NCBI GenBank assembly: GCA_002479255.1
Contig: DLMJ01000006.1
Location: 1 to 64,000 of the forward strand
Direction: 5' to 3'
Length of the DNA: 64,000 nt
Source of the DNA: Candidatus Binatus soli
GTDB lineage: Bacteria > Desulfobacterota > Binatia > Binatales > Binataceae
In this document: positions 7,826 through 16,920 of the stretch, piece after piece
Layout: the number at the start of each line of letters is the position of its first letter
Numbering within the stretch: the first letter of the stretch is position 1
The notes under the pieces: generated by a model
Database searches by the model: none
Seen by the model: only the letters and a program-made list of their open reading frames with translations
What the model was told of the DNA's origin: nothing
Program-made: the position numbers and the translations under genes

Positions 7826-8434
7826 ATGGCGCGCAATGAAAAAGTTCGAGTCCTGATGATCGACAACTACGACTCGTTTACCTACAACCTCGTGCAGTAC
7901 CTCGGCGAACTTGGCGCCGGCGTCACGGTCAAGCGCAACGATGCGATCGACGTCGCCGGCATTCGCGCGCTCCATCCCGCCGCAGTCGTCATCTCGCCCG
8001 GCCCGTGCACTCCCGCCCAGGCCGGAATCTCGCTGAAGCTGCTGCGCGAGATGGCGGGTGAAGTTCCGATTCTCGGCGTGTGCCTGGGCCTGCAATGTAT
8101 CGGCGAGGCGTTCGGCGGAAAGGTCGTGCGCGCGGCTCGCCTGATGCACGGCAAGACCTCGCCGGTGATTCACGACGGCAAAACGATTTTCGCGGGAATC
8201 CCCAGCCCGTTCGAAGCGATGCGCTATCATTCGCTGCTGGTCGATGCGGCGTCGATTCCGTCGGCGCTGGAAGTCAGCGCCCGCACGGCGGAAAACGAAA
8301 TCATGGGGCTTCGCCACAGACAGCACGCCATCGAAGGCGTGCAGTTTCATCCCGAATCGATTCTGACCTTCGAAGGCAAGCATCTGCTGAAAAACTTTCT
8401 CGACCGGATCGATCAGGACGGAAACTCGCGATGA
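7826..8434 (+). CDS. trpG: anthranilate synthase component II (glutamine amidotransferase)
   Basis: A class I glutamine amidotransferase of 202 residues that supplies ammonia to TrpE. It begins with the family hallmark MIDNYDSFTYNLVQYL. The nucleophile Cys lies in GVCLGLQCIGEAFGG, where the residue after LG is Leu rather than His. The catalytic His/Glu pair is in VQFHPES near 170. The MHGKTS loop is typical of anthranilate or aminodeoxychorismate synthase partners, so it may serve both folate and Trp synthesis. It starts 5 bases after trpE and overlaps trpD by ATGA. Confidence 0.96.
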   Translation: MARNEKVRVLMIDNYDSFTYNLVQYLGELGAGVTVKRNDAIDVAGIRALHPAAVVISPGPCTPAQAGISLKLLREMAGEVPILGVCLGLQCIGEAFGGKVVRAARLMHGKTSPVIHDGKTIFAGIPSPFEAMRYHSLLVDAASIPSALEVSARTAENEIMGLRHRQHAIEGVQFHPESILTFEGKHLLKNFLDRIDQDGNSR

Positions 8435-9468
8435 GCGGACTCCACGACGCAATCCAGGCGCTCATCGACGGGCGCTCGCTCACCGGCGCCGAGGCCCAAC
8501 TCGCGATCGGCGAGATTCTGGACGGCGGCGCGCACGACGCCGTCGTCGGCGCGTTCCTGGTGGCGCTGAAAATCAAGGGCGCCGAGGCCGATGAGCTGGC
8601 AGGCGCGGTGCGTGCGATGCTCGAGCGGGCGCGTCTGCTCAATCTTCGCGCCGGCGACGTGCTCGACACGTGCGGCACCGGTGGCGATGGCGCCGGCACC
8701 TTCAACATCTCGACCGGCGCCGCGTTGATCGCCGCGGCGGCGGGCGTGCCGGTCGCCAAGCATGGCAATCGGGCGGTCAGCGGCACGGTCGGCACGGCGG
8801 ACGTGCTCGAGGCGATGGGCGTGAAGATCGATTGCGATCCGGATGGGCTGAAACGATGCCTGGAGATGGCGGGATGCTGCCACATTTTCGCTCCGGCGTA
8901 TCATCCCGCGTTCAAGCAGATTGCGCCGCTCAGACGCGCGCTGCGGATTCGCACCATCTTCAATCTGATGGGCGCGATCGGCAATCCTGCGCGTCCGCAC
9001 TTCCATCTCTTGGGCGTCGCCGAGGACAGCCTGATCAGACCGATCTCGCACGCGCTCAAGGCGCTCGGAACCCGGCGCGCGATGGTCGTGCATGGCGACA
9101 ATGGAGTCGATGAAATCGCGCTCGACGGTCCGACCCACGTTACGGAACTCCGCAACGGCGAGTTGACGGAATATGAAATCACGCCGGAGAGCCTGGGCGT
9201 GCGCCGCGGCGACCATCGCGCGCTGATGATCAAGAATCTCGACGATGCCGTGCGAGTTCTCCGCGGCGCGCTTGATGGCGGCGCGGGCCCGGCGCAAGAT
9301 GTGCTCGCGCTGAACGGGGGCGCCGCAATTTACGTCGGCGGCAGGGCCGCGTCGCTGAAAGAAGGCGTTGATGCAGCGCGCGAAATTATCGGCTCGAGCC
9401 GCGCCCTGGAAGTCCTCGACAAGATGCGGCGCGCCAGCAACGGAGAAATCCTGAAAGAAGTTCAATGA
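8431..9468 (+). CDS. trpD: anthranilate phosphoribosyltransferase
   Basis: Transfers phosphoribose from PRPP to anthranilate. It has 345 residues, the usual length. Family signatures are DTCGTGGDG (PRPP-binding loop), KHGNRAVSG and a Gly-Thr-Val-Gly-Thr-Ala-Asp stretch, with HGDNGVDE further on. The open frame continues upstream to 8080 within trpG, but the ATG in the ATGA overlap with trpG (8431) gives the proper N-terminus MSGLHDAIQALIDG. It ends in an ATGA overlap with trpC, so translation is coupled through the operon. Confidence 0.97.
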   Translation: MSGLHDAIQALIDGRSLTGAEAQLAIGEILDGGAHDAVVGAFLVALKIKGAEADELAGAVRAMLERARLLNLRAGDVLDTCGTGGDGAGTFNISTGAALIAAAAGVPVAKHGNRAVSGTVGTADVLEAMGVKIDCDPDGLKRCLEMAGCCHIFAPAYHPAFKQIAPLRRALRIRTIFNLMGAIGNPARPHFHLLGVAEDSLIRPISHALKALGTRRAMVVHGDNGVDEIALDGPTHVTELRNGELTEYEITPESLGVRRGDHRALMIKNLDDAVRVLRGALDGGAGPAQDVLALNGGAAIYVGGRAASLKEGVDAAREIIGSSRALEVLDKMRRASNGEILKEVQ

Positions 9469-10262
9469 CCTCGATCCTCGACAATATCTACGCCGCCAAA
9501 CGCATCGAAGTGCGCGCTCGACGGGCAATCGTGTCGCCGATGGCAATCGTCGCCGAGGCGGGGCGCGCGCCCAAGCCGCGCGATTTCGTCGCAGCGTTGC
9601 GCGCCCGGCGTCCGGCGATAATCGCGGAGATAAAGCGCGCGTCGCCCAGCAAGGGCGACATCATGCCGGGACTCGATCCAGCCAATGTCGCTCGCGAGTA
9701 TGTCAGCGGCGGAGCGGCTGCGATCTCCGTTCTGACCGACGTCCATTTCAAGGGCTCGCTCGACGATCTGCGCGCCGTCCGCGCCGCGGTGGATGTTCCA
9801 CTGTTGCGCAAAGACTTCATCTTCGAGCCGTACCAGGTCTATGAGGCACGCGCGGCCGGCGCGGATTGCATTCTGCTGATCGCCGCGATGCTTAAAGAGG
9901 GGGAGCTGCGATCGATCGCGGCGCTCGCGCGTGAGCTTGGGATGGCGACGCTGGTCGAGTCGCACGACCCCGGCGAGTTCGCGCTCGCCGGGAAAATCGG
10001 CTCGGGGCTGGTAGGCATCAACAACCGCGACCTGCATACTTTTGTGACCGATATCACGGTGACCGAGCGCCTGCTGGCGGGCTACAGCGGCGACGAGGTG
10101 ATCGTGACCGAGAGTGGAATCGATTCGGCCGGCGATATTCGGCGGCTCGACGCGGCGGGTGCGTGCGCGTTTCTGATCGGCGAGAGCCTGCTGAGGGGCG
10201 CTACGCCGGGTGCGAAACTCGGTGAGCTGATGAACGCGTTCGGGGGCGCGCCGCACAAGTAG
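9465..10262 (+). CDS. trpC: indole-3-glycerol phosphate synthase
   Basis: A (beta/alpha)8 barrel enzyme of 265 residues closing the indole ring from CdRP. Signatures are AEIKRASPSKGDI (Lys and Ser-Pro-Ser binding the phosphate and carboxylate), LLRKDFIFE, LVESHD, GINNRDL and a C-terminal VTESGI. The start overlaps trpD by ATGA. It is a separate enzyme, not fused to TrpF. Confidence 0.97.
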   Translation: MTSILDNIYAAKRIEVRARRAIVSPMAIVAEAGRAPKPRDFVAALRARRPAIIAEIKRASPSKGDIMPGLDPANVAREYVSGGAAAISVLTDVHFKGSLDDLRAVRAAVDVPLLRKDFIFEPYQVYEARAAGADCILLIAAMLKEGELRSIAALARELGMATLVESHDPGEFALAGKIGSGLVGINNRDLHTFVTDITVTERLLAGYSGDEVIVTESGIDSAGDIRRLDAAGACAFLIGESLLRGATPGAKLGELMNAFGGAPHK

Positions 10263-10263
10263 G

Positions 10264-10872
10264 ATGACAGTTCGCGTCAAAATCTGTGGTGTAACGCGCA
10301 TCGAAGACGCGCACGCGGCAATTGCCGCCGGCGCCGATATGATCGGTCTCAATTTCTACGCGAAAAGTCCGCGTTACGTCGAGGTCGATCGAGCCAGAGA
10401 GATTCGCGCGGCGATCGGCTCCCGCGCCGCGGTGATCGGAGTGTTCGTTAACGCCGAGCGCGCCTACATCGATGACCGATTGCGCGCCGTGTCGCTCGAC
10501 ATGATCCAATTCTCCGGCGACGAGGATGACGCGGCGCTCGCAGGTTGGCCGGTTCCGTCGATTGTCACAAACCGTCTTCAGCCGGGCGAAATGTTGAGCG
10601 TGACGCCGCGCCGTGCGGACTACGTGCTGTTCGACGCCTTCGACGCGAGACTCCGCGGCGGCTCTGGAAGCCGTATTGCACTGGATCAGCTGCGCGGGCT
10701 CGACTTGAGCCGCGCGTTTGTCGCCGGCGGATTGAATCCCGACAACGTTGGCGAGGTGGCCGCGCTCGAACCTTACGCGGTCGATTGCGCAAGCGGCGTC
10801 GAATCGTCGCCGGGCGTAAAAGAGCACGAAAAACTGAGGAGCTTCGTAAAAAATGCAAAACGTTCCCGATAG
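10264..10872 (+). CDS. trpF: phosphoribosylanthranilate isomerase
   Basis: Isomerises PRA to CdRP; 202 residues, a small (beta/alpha)8 barrel. The catalytic Cys is in KICGVTRIEDA near the N-terminus and the catalytic Asp lies in YVLFDAFDA. GLNFYAKSPRYV is the phosphate-side loop and FVAGGLNPDNV the last phosphate loop. It begins one base after trpC ends, and its 3' end overlaps trpB by 20 bases. Confidence 0.96.
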   Translation: MTVRVKICGVTRIEDAHAAIAAGADMIGLNFYAKSPRYVEVDRAREIRAAIGSRAAVIGVFVNAERAYIDDRLRAVSLDMIQFSGDEDDAALAGWPVPSIVTNRLQPGEMLSVTPRRADYVLFDAFDARLRGGSGSRIALDQLRGLDLSRAFVAGGLNPDNVGEVAALEPYAVDCASGVESSPGVKEHEKLRSFVKNAKRSR

Positions 10873-12046
10873 CCGCGGTCATTTCGGCCAGTTCGGCGGA
10901 AAGTACGTTGCGGAAACCCTGATGCCGTCGCTGTTCGAGCTCGAGAGCGCCTACAAGCAAGCACGCCGCGATCCAAAATTCCGCGACGAGCTCGAGCAGC
11001 GCTCGCGGGAGTTCGTAGGACGCCCGACGCCGCTTTACCTGTGCGAGAATCTCACGGCACGGCTTGGCGGCGCGAAAATTTATTTGAAGCGCGAGGACCT
11101 CTGCCATACCGGCGCGCACAAGGTGAACAACACTCTTGGACAGGCGCTGCTGGCGGTGCGCATGAACAAGTCGCGCATCACGGCCGAGACCGGCGCGGGA
11201 CAGCATGGCGTCGCCACGGCCACGATGGCGGCGCTGTTTCGCCGCGAATGCGAAGTCTTCATGGGTTCGGTGGACGTCGAGCGTCAATCGCTGAACGTCT
11301 TTCGGATGAAACTGCTCGGCGCGAAGGTCACTCCCGTCGAGGGCGGCAGCAAGAGCCTGAAGGACGCGATGAACGAGGCGCTGCGCGATTGGATCGCGAC
11401 CGTGCGCAACACTTACTATCTGATCGGCACCACCGCGGGACCGCATCCGTACCCGATGATCGTGCGCGACTTCCAGTCGGTCATCGGGCGTGAAGCGCGC
11501 CGCCAGGTTCTCAAGCACGAAGGGCGCCTCCCCGATGTACTGGTCGCGTGCGTCAACGGCGGCTCGAATGCGATTGGACTTTTCTATCCGTTCATCAAAG
11601 ACACGAGCGTGCGGATGATCGGCGTCGAGGCTGCCGGTCTCGGCATCAGCGGACCGCATCATGCGGCCACGATCACGACGGGCAGTGTCGGCGTACTGCA
11701 CGGCAACAAGACCTACCTGCTGCAGGACGAGCTTGGGCAGATTCGCGAGACGCATTCGATCGCCGCCGGGCTGGACTATCCGGGCGTCGGCCCCGAGCAT
11801 TCGTGGCTGAAGGATGTGGGCCGCGCCGAATACACCTCGGTTACCGACGCCGAGGCGCTCGACGCCTTGAAGACGCTGTCGGAGACCGAGGGAATCATTC
11901 CGGCGCTCGAGAGCGCTCATGCGGTGGCGCACGCAATCAAGCTGGCGCCGCAACTGCCGAAGGAGCAAATCATGATCGTGAATCTGTCGGGGCGCGGCGA
12001 CAAGGACATGCAAACAGTCGCCCGGGCGCTCGGCGTGACGGTGTAG
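10853..12046 (+). CDS. trpB: tryptophan synthase beta chain
   Basis: PLP enzyme joining indole with serine; 397 residues, typical of TrpB1. It starts MQNVPDSRGHFGQFGGKYV as in the family. The PLP lysine is in HTGAHKVNNTLGQALL; ETGAGQHGVATAT, ACVNGGSNAIG (phosphate loop) and LSGRGDKDM follow. The start lies inside the end of trpF. It forms an alpha2-beta2 complex with TrpA, channelling indole. Confidence 0.97.
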   Translation: MQNVPDSRGHFGQFGGKYVAETLMPSLFELESAYKQARRDPKFRDELEQRSREFVGRPTPLYLCENLTARLGGAKIYLKREDLCHTGAHKVNNTLGQALLAVRMNKSRITAETGAGQHGVATATMAALFRRECEVFMGSVDVERQSLNVFRMKLLGAKVTPVEGGSKSLKDAMNEALRDWIATVRNTYYLIGTTAGPHPYPMIVRDFQSVIGREARRQVLKHEGRLPDVLVACVNGGSNAIGLFYPFIKDTSVRMIGVEAAGLGISGPHHAATITTGSVGVLHGNKTYLLQDELGQIRETHSIAAGLDYPGVGPEHSWLKDVGRAEYTSVTDAEALDALKTLSETEGIIPALESAHAVAHAIKLAPQLPKEQIMIVNLSGRGDKDMQTVARALGVTV

Positions 12047-12050
12047 GACG

Positions 12051-12902
12051 ATGGCATCGGCGGGCAGAATCAAACGCAAATTTCGCGAGCTGCGCGCGCG
12101 CGGCGAGGCGGCATTAATCCCGTTCATCGTTGCCGGCGATCCCGATATGGATACCACGCGGAGGCTGGTGCTCGAACTCGAGGCTCGCGGCGCCGACTTG
12201 ATCGAGCTGGGCGTGCCGTTTTCCGATCCGATGGCCGACGGACCTGCCAATCAGCGCGCGCTGGCGCGCGGACTCGGCGCGGGCGCGTCGTTGGCGGCGA
12301 TTCTCTCGATGGTGAGCGAGCTTCGCGCGCAGACGCAGATTCCGATTATCCTGTTCGGGTACTTCAACCCGATCTTTCACTACGGATGCGAGCGGTTGTG
12401 CGCGGACGCGGCGCGGGCGGGTATCGACGGGATACTGACGGTCGATCTGCCGCCCGAGGAAGCCGGTGAGCTCAAGCGGCCCGCGCACGCCAACGGTCTC
12501 GACATCATCTATCTGCTCGCGCCGACGACGCCGATCGACAGAAGTCGCGCGATCGCGCGCTCCGCCAGCGGCTTTCTCTATTATGTATCGGTGACGGGAG
12601 TGACCGGCGCGCGCGCGCATCTCGACGCGGAACTGGGCGAGCACATGCGCGAGCTTCGAAGCGTCACCGATCTGCCAATCGGAGTCGGCTTCGGCATCTC
12701 GACGCCCGAGCAGGCTGCCGAGGTCGCAACGATGGCGGATGCGGTCGTCGTCGGCAGTGCGATTTCCCTGTTGATCGAGGCGTACGCCAAATCCGGCGAC
12801 GCGGCGGCGGCGGTGGGCGGACTGGTCGGCGCAATGAAAGATGCGATGAACTCGGCGCGCCGAGGCGAGCGGCCGCCCGGATTGGGGAATTCAGATGGCT
12901 GA
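12051..12902 (+). CDS. trpA: tryptophan synthase alpha chain
   Basis: Cleaves indole-3-glycerol phosphate to indole; 283 residues, slightly longer than average because of a basic, low-complexity C-terminal tail. The catalytic Glu is in ELGVPFSDPMADGP and the catalytic Asp in GILTVDLPPEEAG. The phosphate-binding loop is GFGISTPEQ. It follows trpB by 4 bases, and its last 8 bases overlap accD, so the two are translationally coupled. Confidence 0.96.
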   Translation: MASAGRIKRKFRELRARGEAALIPFIVAGDPDMDTTRRLVLELEARGADLIELGVPFSDPMADGPANQRALARGLGAGASLAAILSMVSELRAQTQIPIILFGYFNPIFHYGCERLCADAARAGIDGILTVDLPPEEAGELKRPAHANGLDIIYLLAPTTPIDRSRAIARSASGFLYYVSVTGVTGARAHLDAELGEHMRELRSVTDLPIGVGFGISTPEQAAEVATMADAVVVGSAISLLIEAYAKSGDAAAAVGGLVGAMKDAMNSARRGERPPGLGNSDG

Positions 12903-13788
12903 ACGCGAACCGACGACCGGCGCTGCGCCGGCGCCTTCCGACGACATCTGGACGAAGTGCCCGTCGTGCAAGGAGATGGCGTTCCGCAAAGAAGTGGAAC
13001 GCAATCTGAACGTGTGCCCCAAGTGCGGATATCATTTCCGCGTCACAGTCGCGCAGCGGCTTTCGCTCGGCGTCGATCGCGGGACGTGGCGCGAGCTGAT
13101 GGCCGAGATGGCGATTGGCGATCCGCTCGGCTTCGTCGATTCCAAGCCGTACCCGGCGCGGCTGGAACAGGCGCGGGCGAGCAGCGGCCGCAACGACGCG
13201 GTGGTGGTTGGAATCGGCAAAATTGAGAATCAGCCGGTGGCGATCGGCGTGATGGATTTTGAATTCATGGGCGGCAGCATGGGCGTGGTGGTGGGCGAGA
13301 AGCTGGCGCGCCTGTTCGACATCGCGCGCGAGCGCAAGATTCCGGTGATCGTGTTCGTTGCGTCGGGGGGCGCGCGGATGCAGGAAGGCGCGCTTTCACT
13401 GATGCAGATGGCGAAGGTATCCGCCGCGATCGCGCGATTTCGCGACGCGCGGCTGCCCTATATTTCCGTGCTGTGCGATCCGACCACCGGCGGCGTCGCC
13501 GCATCGTTTGCGATGCTCGGCGATTTGAATATCTCGGAGCCCGGAGCGCTGATCGGTTTTGCGGGCCGGCGGGTGACAGAACAGACCAGCAATCAGCAGC
13601 TTCCCGACGATTTCCAGCGCGCGGAGTTTTTGCTGGCACACGGGATGATCGACGCGATCGTCCCGCGGCATCAGATGCGCTTCACGCTGGCGCGGATTCT
13701 AACGATGCTGACGAGGCCGCGCGGCAATCGCGGCGCGGGTCCGGTCGCGTCGAAGGGCAAGGGCAAGCGCTCCGGGGAAGTGTCCTGA
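12895..13788 (+). CDS. accD: acetyl-CoA carboxylase carboxyltransferase beta subunit
   Basis: Carboxyltransferase subunit for malonyl-CoA formation; 297 residues. An N-terminal Cys4 zinc ribbon is formed by C22, C25, C41 and C44 (CPSC and CPKC). The crotonase-like carboxyltransferase domain shows FMGGSMGVVVGEK, ASGGARMQEG and CDPTTGGVAASFA. It overlaps trpA by 8 bases at its start and shares TGATG with the next gene. The trpBA-accD-folC order is widespread, so accD is likely transcribed with trp. The C-terminal tail is Lys/Arg-rich. Confidence 0.97.
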   Translation: MAEREPTTGAAPAPSDDIWTKCPSCKEMAFRKEVERNLNVCPKCGYHFRVTVAQRLSLGVDRGTWRELMAEMAIGDPLGFVDSKPYPARLEQARASSGRNDAVVVGIGKIENQPVAIGVMDFEFMGGSMGVVVGEKLARLFDIARERKIPVIVFVASGGARMQEGALSLMQMAKVSAAIARFRDARLPYISVLCDPTTGGVAASFAMLGDLNISEPGALIGFAGRRVTEQTSNQQLPDDFQRAEFLLAHGMIDAIVPRHQMRFTLARILTMLTRPRGNRGAGPVASKGKGKRSGEVS

Positions 13789-14618
13789 TGCCGGGATTGG
13801 CCGACTCACCTCTAAGGGAATGCTGGAACAAGCTGCGTCGCGCCGAAGAACATGCGCAGGCGCTTGACACGGAGATCGCGCAATTCCTGGATTCGCAGCC
13901 CTACAGTGTTGTTCGAGAATTCGATGCGAACCAGTGCAAGTATTTGTTCCGGCTGAAGGTTCTTAAGACGATTCCGCAAGAGCGGTTGGCATGCATCATC
14001 GGCGACTGTATTCACAACGCCAGAAGTGCCCTCGATTACATCGCGTGGCGATTGGCTGGCAGCGATCTCGATGACAGACAAACGCTCTGGCCCGTCTTTT
14101 TGGAACCCGCCGGGTTCGAGAAGAGAGGGCTGCCTAGACTCACTAGGATGCATCCCGATGCGGTCGCAGAAATCAGAAGGCTGCAACCGTACAATCGAGG
14201 ATACGGAGAACCTAGTGCCCTCTGGACACTTCACGATCTTGACGCGAGAGACAAACACAAGTTGCTCACGATGACGCAGACCGTAGCCAAAAATGCCGAA
14301 ATCAACATCCTCCATCCGATCAATAGCAGGCCTTATCCGATCCGGTTTTCGCAGGGCACCTTTGAGGACGATGTAATACTCGCCGAAGTCGATATTCCCG
14401 CTGGCGTCGTTAATCCAAAGGTGGAAGTGCGGAGCAACTATATCTTTGACATATCGTTCCAGCAGGGAATCATCACTTTGAATGGCGAGTACGCCGTTAG
14501 ACCTGCACTTGGCCAAATCCTCGAAACAGTCAAGCGGATACTCCTCAGATTCGAGAACCTGATCGCCGCGAATCCTTCTTGGATTTCCAACCGCTCGGCC
14601 TGTCGGGGTAAATCATAG
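13788..14618 (+). CDS. hypothetical protein with HNxRSALDxxxWxLA motif
   Basis: A 276-residue soluble protein starting at the ATG in the TGATG shared with the accD stop. Its centre has IIGDCIHNARSALDYIAW (about 77-94), a motif I recognise from a scattered family of uncharacterised bacterial proteins often in variable regions. Upstream is a helical segment with conserved aromatic and Arg residues; downstream is beta-rich. The HN-R-SALD helix resembles helical HEPN-like folds, but that is only an impression. The gene interrupts the usual accD-folC adjacency and is followed by repeat-rich DNA, so it is probably acquired. Confidence 0.65.
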   Translation: MPGLADSPLRECWNKLRRAEEHAQALDTEIAQFLDSQPYSVVREFDANQCKYLFRLKVLKTIPQERLACIIGDCIHNARSALDYIAWRLAGSDLDDRQTLWPVFLEPAGFEKRGLPRLTRMHPDAVAEIRRLQPYNRGYGEPSALWTLHDLDARDKHKLLTMTQTVAKNAEINILHPINSRPYPIRFSQGTFEDDVILAEVDIPAGVVNPKVEVRSNYIFDISFQQGIITLNGEYAVRPALGQILETVKRILLRFENLIAANPSWISNRSACRGKS

Positions 14619-14673
14619 CGCACCCTTCGGCTTCGCTCAGGGCAGGCTCTCTCCTCGGACAAGGAGGGGTTGG

Positions 14674-14711
14674 GATCCGGGGTCCCTCGGCTTCGCTCGG
14701 GATGACACAAA
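14674..14711 (+). repeat. dispersed REP-like repeat, copy 1
   Basis: A 38-base element that recurs exactly at 15510-15547 (begins GATCCGGGGTCCCTCGG and ends GGGATGACACAAA). A related CCCTTCGGCTTCGCTCAGGG element lies just upstream at about 14623-14642. Such elements, often mistranslated as HPERSRGTPD-like ORFs, are scattered through intergenic DNA of several high-GC bacterial groups. Confidence 0.7.
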
Positions 14712-14907
14712 GAAAATGCGCGCGCGGGCCTTGGTGCTGTGATCGCAGAACCCTCACCTACCGGCGGCTTGGCGGCCGGCCGCCTCTCCCGTAAAGTACG
14801 CCGATTGGGTCGTGTCCTAATTTGACGTTGCGAATGACGCGCGCTCGCGCGGTTGGCGTCACGGATGGGCTATGGTCAATGGTTGAGCTACGTAATGAGG
14901 CAGGCAT

Positions 14908-15156
14908 ATGAAGAGAGACTTCGCGCTTAGAATTGATTCCCTCCTGGGCGGGGTTCGGTTGAACCTTGACGCCATTGTCGAGTACATGCGGCGTCATGTT
15001 CCGAAGGACGATTTATCGGAGGAAGAATTCAAGAAGTATGTCCATTTTATTGGCATGAGCATGTACGGCACGATCGAGTTTTCGACCGAACTTTATCGGC
15101 TGTTTCCCGACATTACGCCTGATGAGTTGAAGGGCGAACGACCCAAGTCAAATTAG
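14908..15156 (+). CDS. small hypothetical protein, 82 residues
   Basis: Soluble, charged and mostly helical: MKRDFALRIDSLLGG, then DAIVEYMRRHVPKDDLSEEEFKKY, and a C-terminal FPDITPDELKG. Codon usage and amino-acid balance look like a real protein. The ATG is preceded by GAGGCAGGC. No family is recognised. It lies in the repeat-rich stretch between accD and folC and may belong to the same acquired segment as the gene at 13788. Confidence 0.5.
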   Translation: MKRDFALRIDSLLGGVRLNLDAIVEYMRRHVPKDDLSEEEFKKYVHFIGMSMYGTIEFSTELYRLFPDITPDELKGERPKSN

Positions 15157-15609
15157 GGCGCTACCGGCGAGTGTAACGGGCGAGGTAAGAATCGGACGCG
15201 GCCGCTCCCGAGGGGGAGCTTTGCATAACCTCCGCGCGCGCGTTCAAATCCGCTTCCGCCGCCCCGCAGAGGCAGAATCCTGAATCGCGCGCCCGTGGGC
15301 ACGGGTAGCCAGTGTTAACAGGGGGAAACAGGGCGCGCGCTGGATAAGGACTTTTCACTCCCCTTCATTCCTCTCCTTGACAGGGAGAGGAAAAATAAAG
15401 CCTCGATCATGTTACGCAAGGTTCCCAAGAGGGGAGGCATCTTGGAAAATGGACCCTCACCCGCGCCGGAGGCGCGGCCTCTCCCTGTCAGGGAGAGGCG
15501 TAGGAAAAAGATCCGGGGTCCCTCGGCTTCGCTCGGGATGACACAAAAAGGGGACTGCGGGCGGAATCTTCCGCCGGCGAGTGACAGCCGGTAAACTGCG
15601 GGGCTGGAA
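15157..15609. other. repeat-rich intergenic stretch before folC
   Basis: No coding frame with normal composition is seen. The stretch has inverted-repeat units built on CTCTCCCTGTCAGGGAGAG (about 15480-15498) and a related CTCTCCTTGACAGGGAGAG near 15371-15389, plus the second copy of the 38-base dispersed repeat at 15510-15547. The units are palindromic and could form stable hairpins in RNA. Confidence 0.6.
15510..15547 (+). repeat. dispersed REP-like repeat, copy 2
   Basis: Identical over 38 bases to 14674-14711 and in the same orientation, 836 bases away. The two copies bracket the small gene at 14908, so recombination between them could delete it. Adjacent palindromic CTCTCCCTGTCAGGGAGAG (15480-15498) appears to be part of the same repeat cluster. 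Confidence 0.7.
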
Positions 15610-16920
15610 ATGGACCAGCTTAGCAAGACTATCGACTGGCTGTATTCGCTGGAGTCGCGCGGCGAGATCTACAAGCTCGAACGCATGGACGCCGCGCTCG
15701 AACTGATCGGCAATCCGCATCGGCGAATTCGCGCCGTACATATCGCGGGCACCAAGGGCAAAGGTTCCGTGGCCGCGATGCTCGACAGTTGCCTCCGCGC
15801 GGCCGGCTACCGCACGGGACTCTACACCAAGCCGCATCTGGTAAACCTGGCGGAGCGGACGCGAATCTCGGGCGCTGAAATTCCGGCGGCGCAGATGCTC
15901 GACTATATCGAGCGGCTGCGCGCGATTTACGATCGCGCGGGCCTGGCGCTCACGTTTTTCGAGTTCACGGTTGCGATGATGTTCCTGTACTTCGCCGAGG
16001 CGGGCGTTGATATCGCAGTGGTCGAGACGGGACTCGGCGGGCGGCTCGATTCGACCAACGTGGTGACGCCGATTTTGAGCGTGATCACGCCGATCGGTTT
16101 CGATCACATGGAATATCTCGGCTACACGATCGCGGCGATCGCGGGTGAGAAGGGCGGGATAATCAAAAACGATGTCCCGGTCGTGATTGGCGCGCGCGAC
16201 CCCGATGCGCGGCTGGTGCTGACTTCGCTTGCGGCGCAGCGCCGAAGCGCCGTGCGTTTGATCGATCGCGACTTCTCGTACCGATCGCACGCCCCGGCGC
16301 ATCGATTGGACTACCACGGCCTGGGCTTAAAAATCAGCGATCTCGAGATTGGACTCGCGGGTCCGTTTCAGCATGAGAACGCCGCGATTGCGGTGGCGTC
16401 GCTCGAGGCGCTCCGGGCCCAGGGCTGGCGAATAGACGAGGACGCCATCCGGCGAGGCATCCGGGAAATATGCTGGCCGGGGCGCTTCGACGTCGTATCG
16501 AAGCGGCCGCTCGTTATCCTTGATTGCGCGCACAACGAGATGAGTATCGCGGCATTGCTCGAGACGATGAGCATCGAGCTCGGTCCGGGCGTGAAACCGC
16601 GCCTGATATTCGGCTGCCAGTCCGCCAAGGAATGGGGCGCGATGGCCGCGATGCTGGGTCCGCGCGTGCGCGACGTCACCCTGACGCGGGCCAAGCCCAA
16701 AAGCCCGCTCGAACCGGAGGAACTGGTGGCGCATTTCGCGGCGCATTGTCCCGCTTGCGTCGAGCGCAATCCGATCCGCGCGATCGAGCGAGTGATTTCT
16801 GAAATGGCGCCCGATGACGTGGCGCTGGTCACGGGATCGGTGTATCTTATCGGCGAAGTTTACCCGCACTTTCTGACCCGCGAGGGCCGAATTGGGTTGT
16901 TCCCTGAAGCCGGCGCTTAA
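15610..16920 (+). CDS. folC: folylpolyglutamate/dihydrofolate synthase
   Basis: Mur-ligase-family enzyme of 436 residues adding glutamate to folates. The P-loop is HIAGTKGKGSVAAML; TKPHLVNLAERTRI, VVETGLGGRLDSTNV, ITPIGFDHMEYLG and GEKGGIIK are all family signatures. DCAHNEMSI near 300 is the C-terminal Mur motif. The start ATG at 15610 is nine bases after GGGGCTGG. Its last 29 bases overlap the lptD-like gene. Confidence 0.95.
   Translation: MDQLSKTIDWLYSLESRGEIYKLERMDAALELIGNPHRRIRAVHIAGTKGKGSVAAMLDSCLRAAGYRTGLYTKPHLVNLAERTRISGAEIPAAQMLDYIERLRAIYDRAGLALTFFEFTVAMMFLYFAEAGVDIAVVETGLGGRLDSTNVVTPILSVITPIGFDHMEYLGYTIAAIAGEKGGIIKNDVPVVIGARDPDARLVLTSLAAQRRSAVRLIDRDFSYRSHAPAHRLDYHGLGLKISDLEIGLAGPFQHENAAIAVASLEALRAQGWRIDEDAIRRGIREICWPGRFDVVSKRPLVILDCAHNEMSIAALLETMSIELGPGVKPRLIFGCQSAKEWGAMAAMLGPRVRDVTLTRAKPKSPLEPEELVAHFAAHCPACVERNPIRAIERVISEMAPDDVALVTGSVYLIGEVYPHFLTREGRIGLFPEAGA

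Noticed and set aside
15200..15290. possible tRNA, because of a GTTCAAATCC stretch near 15240
   Set aside because: The T-stem cannot be closed (GCGCG against CCGCT) and no acceptor or anticodon arm can be formed.
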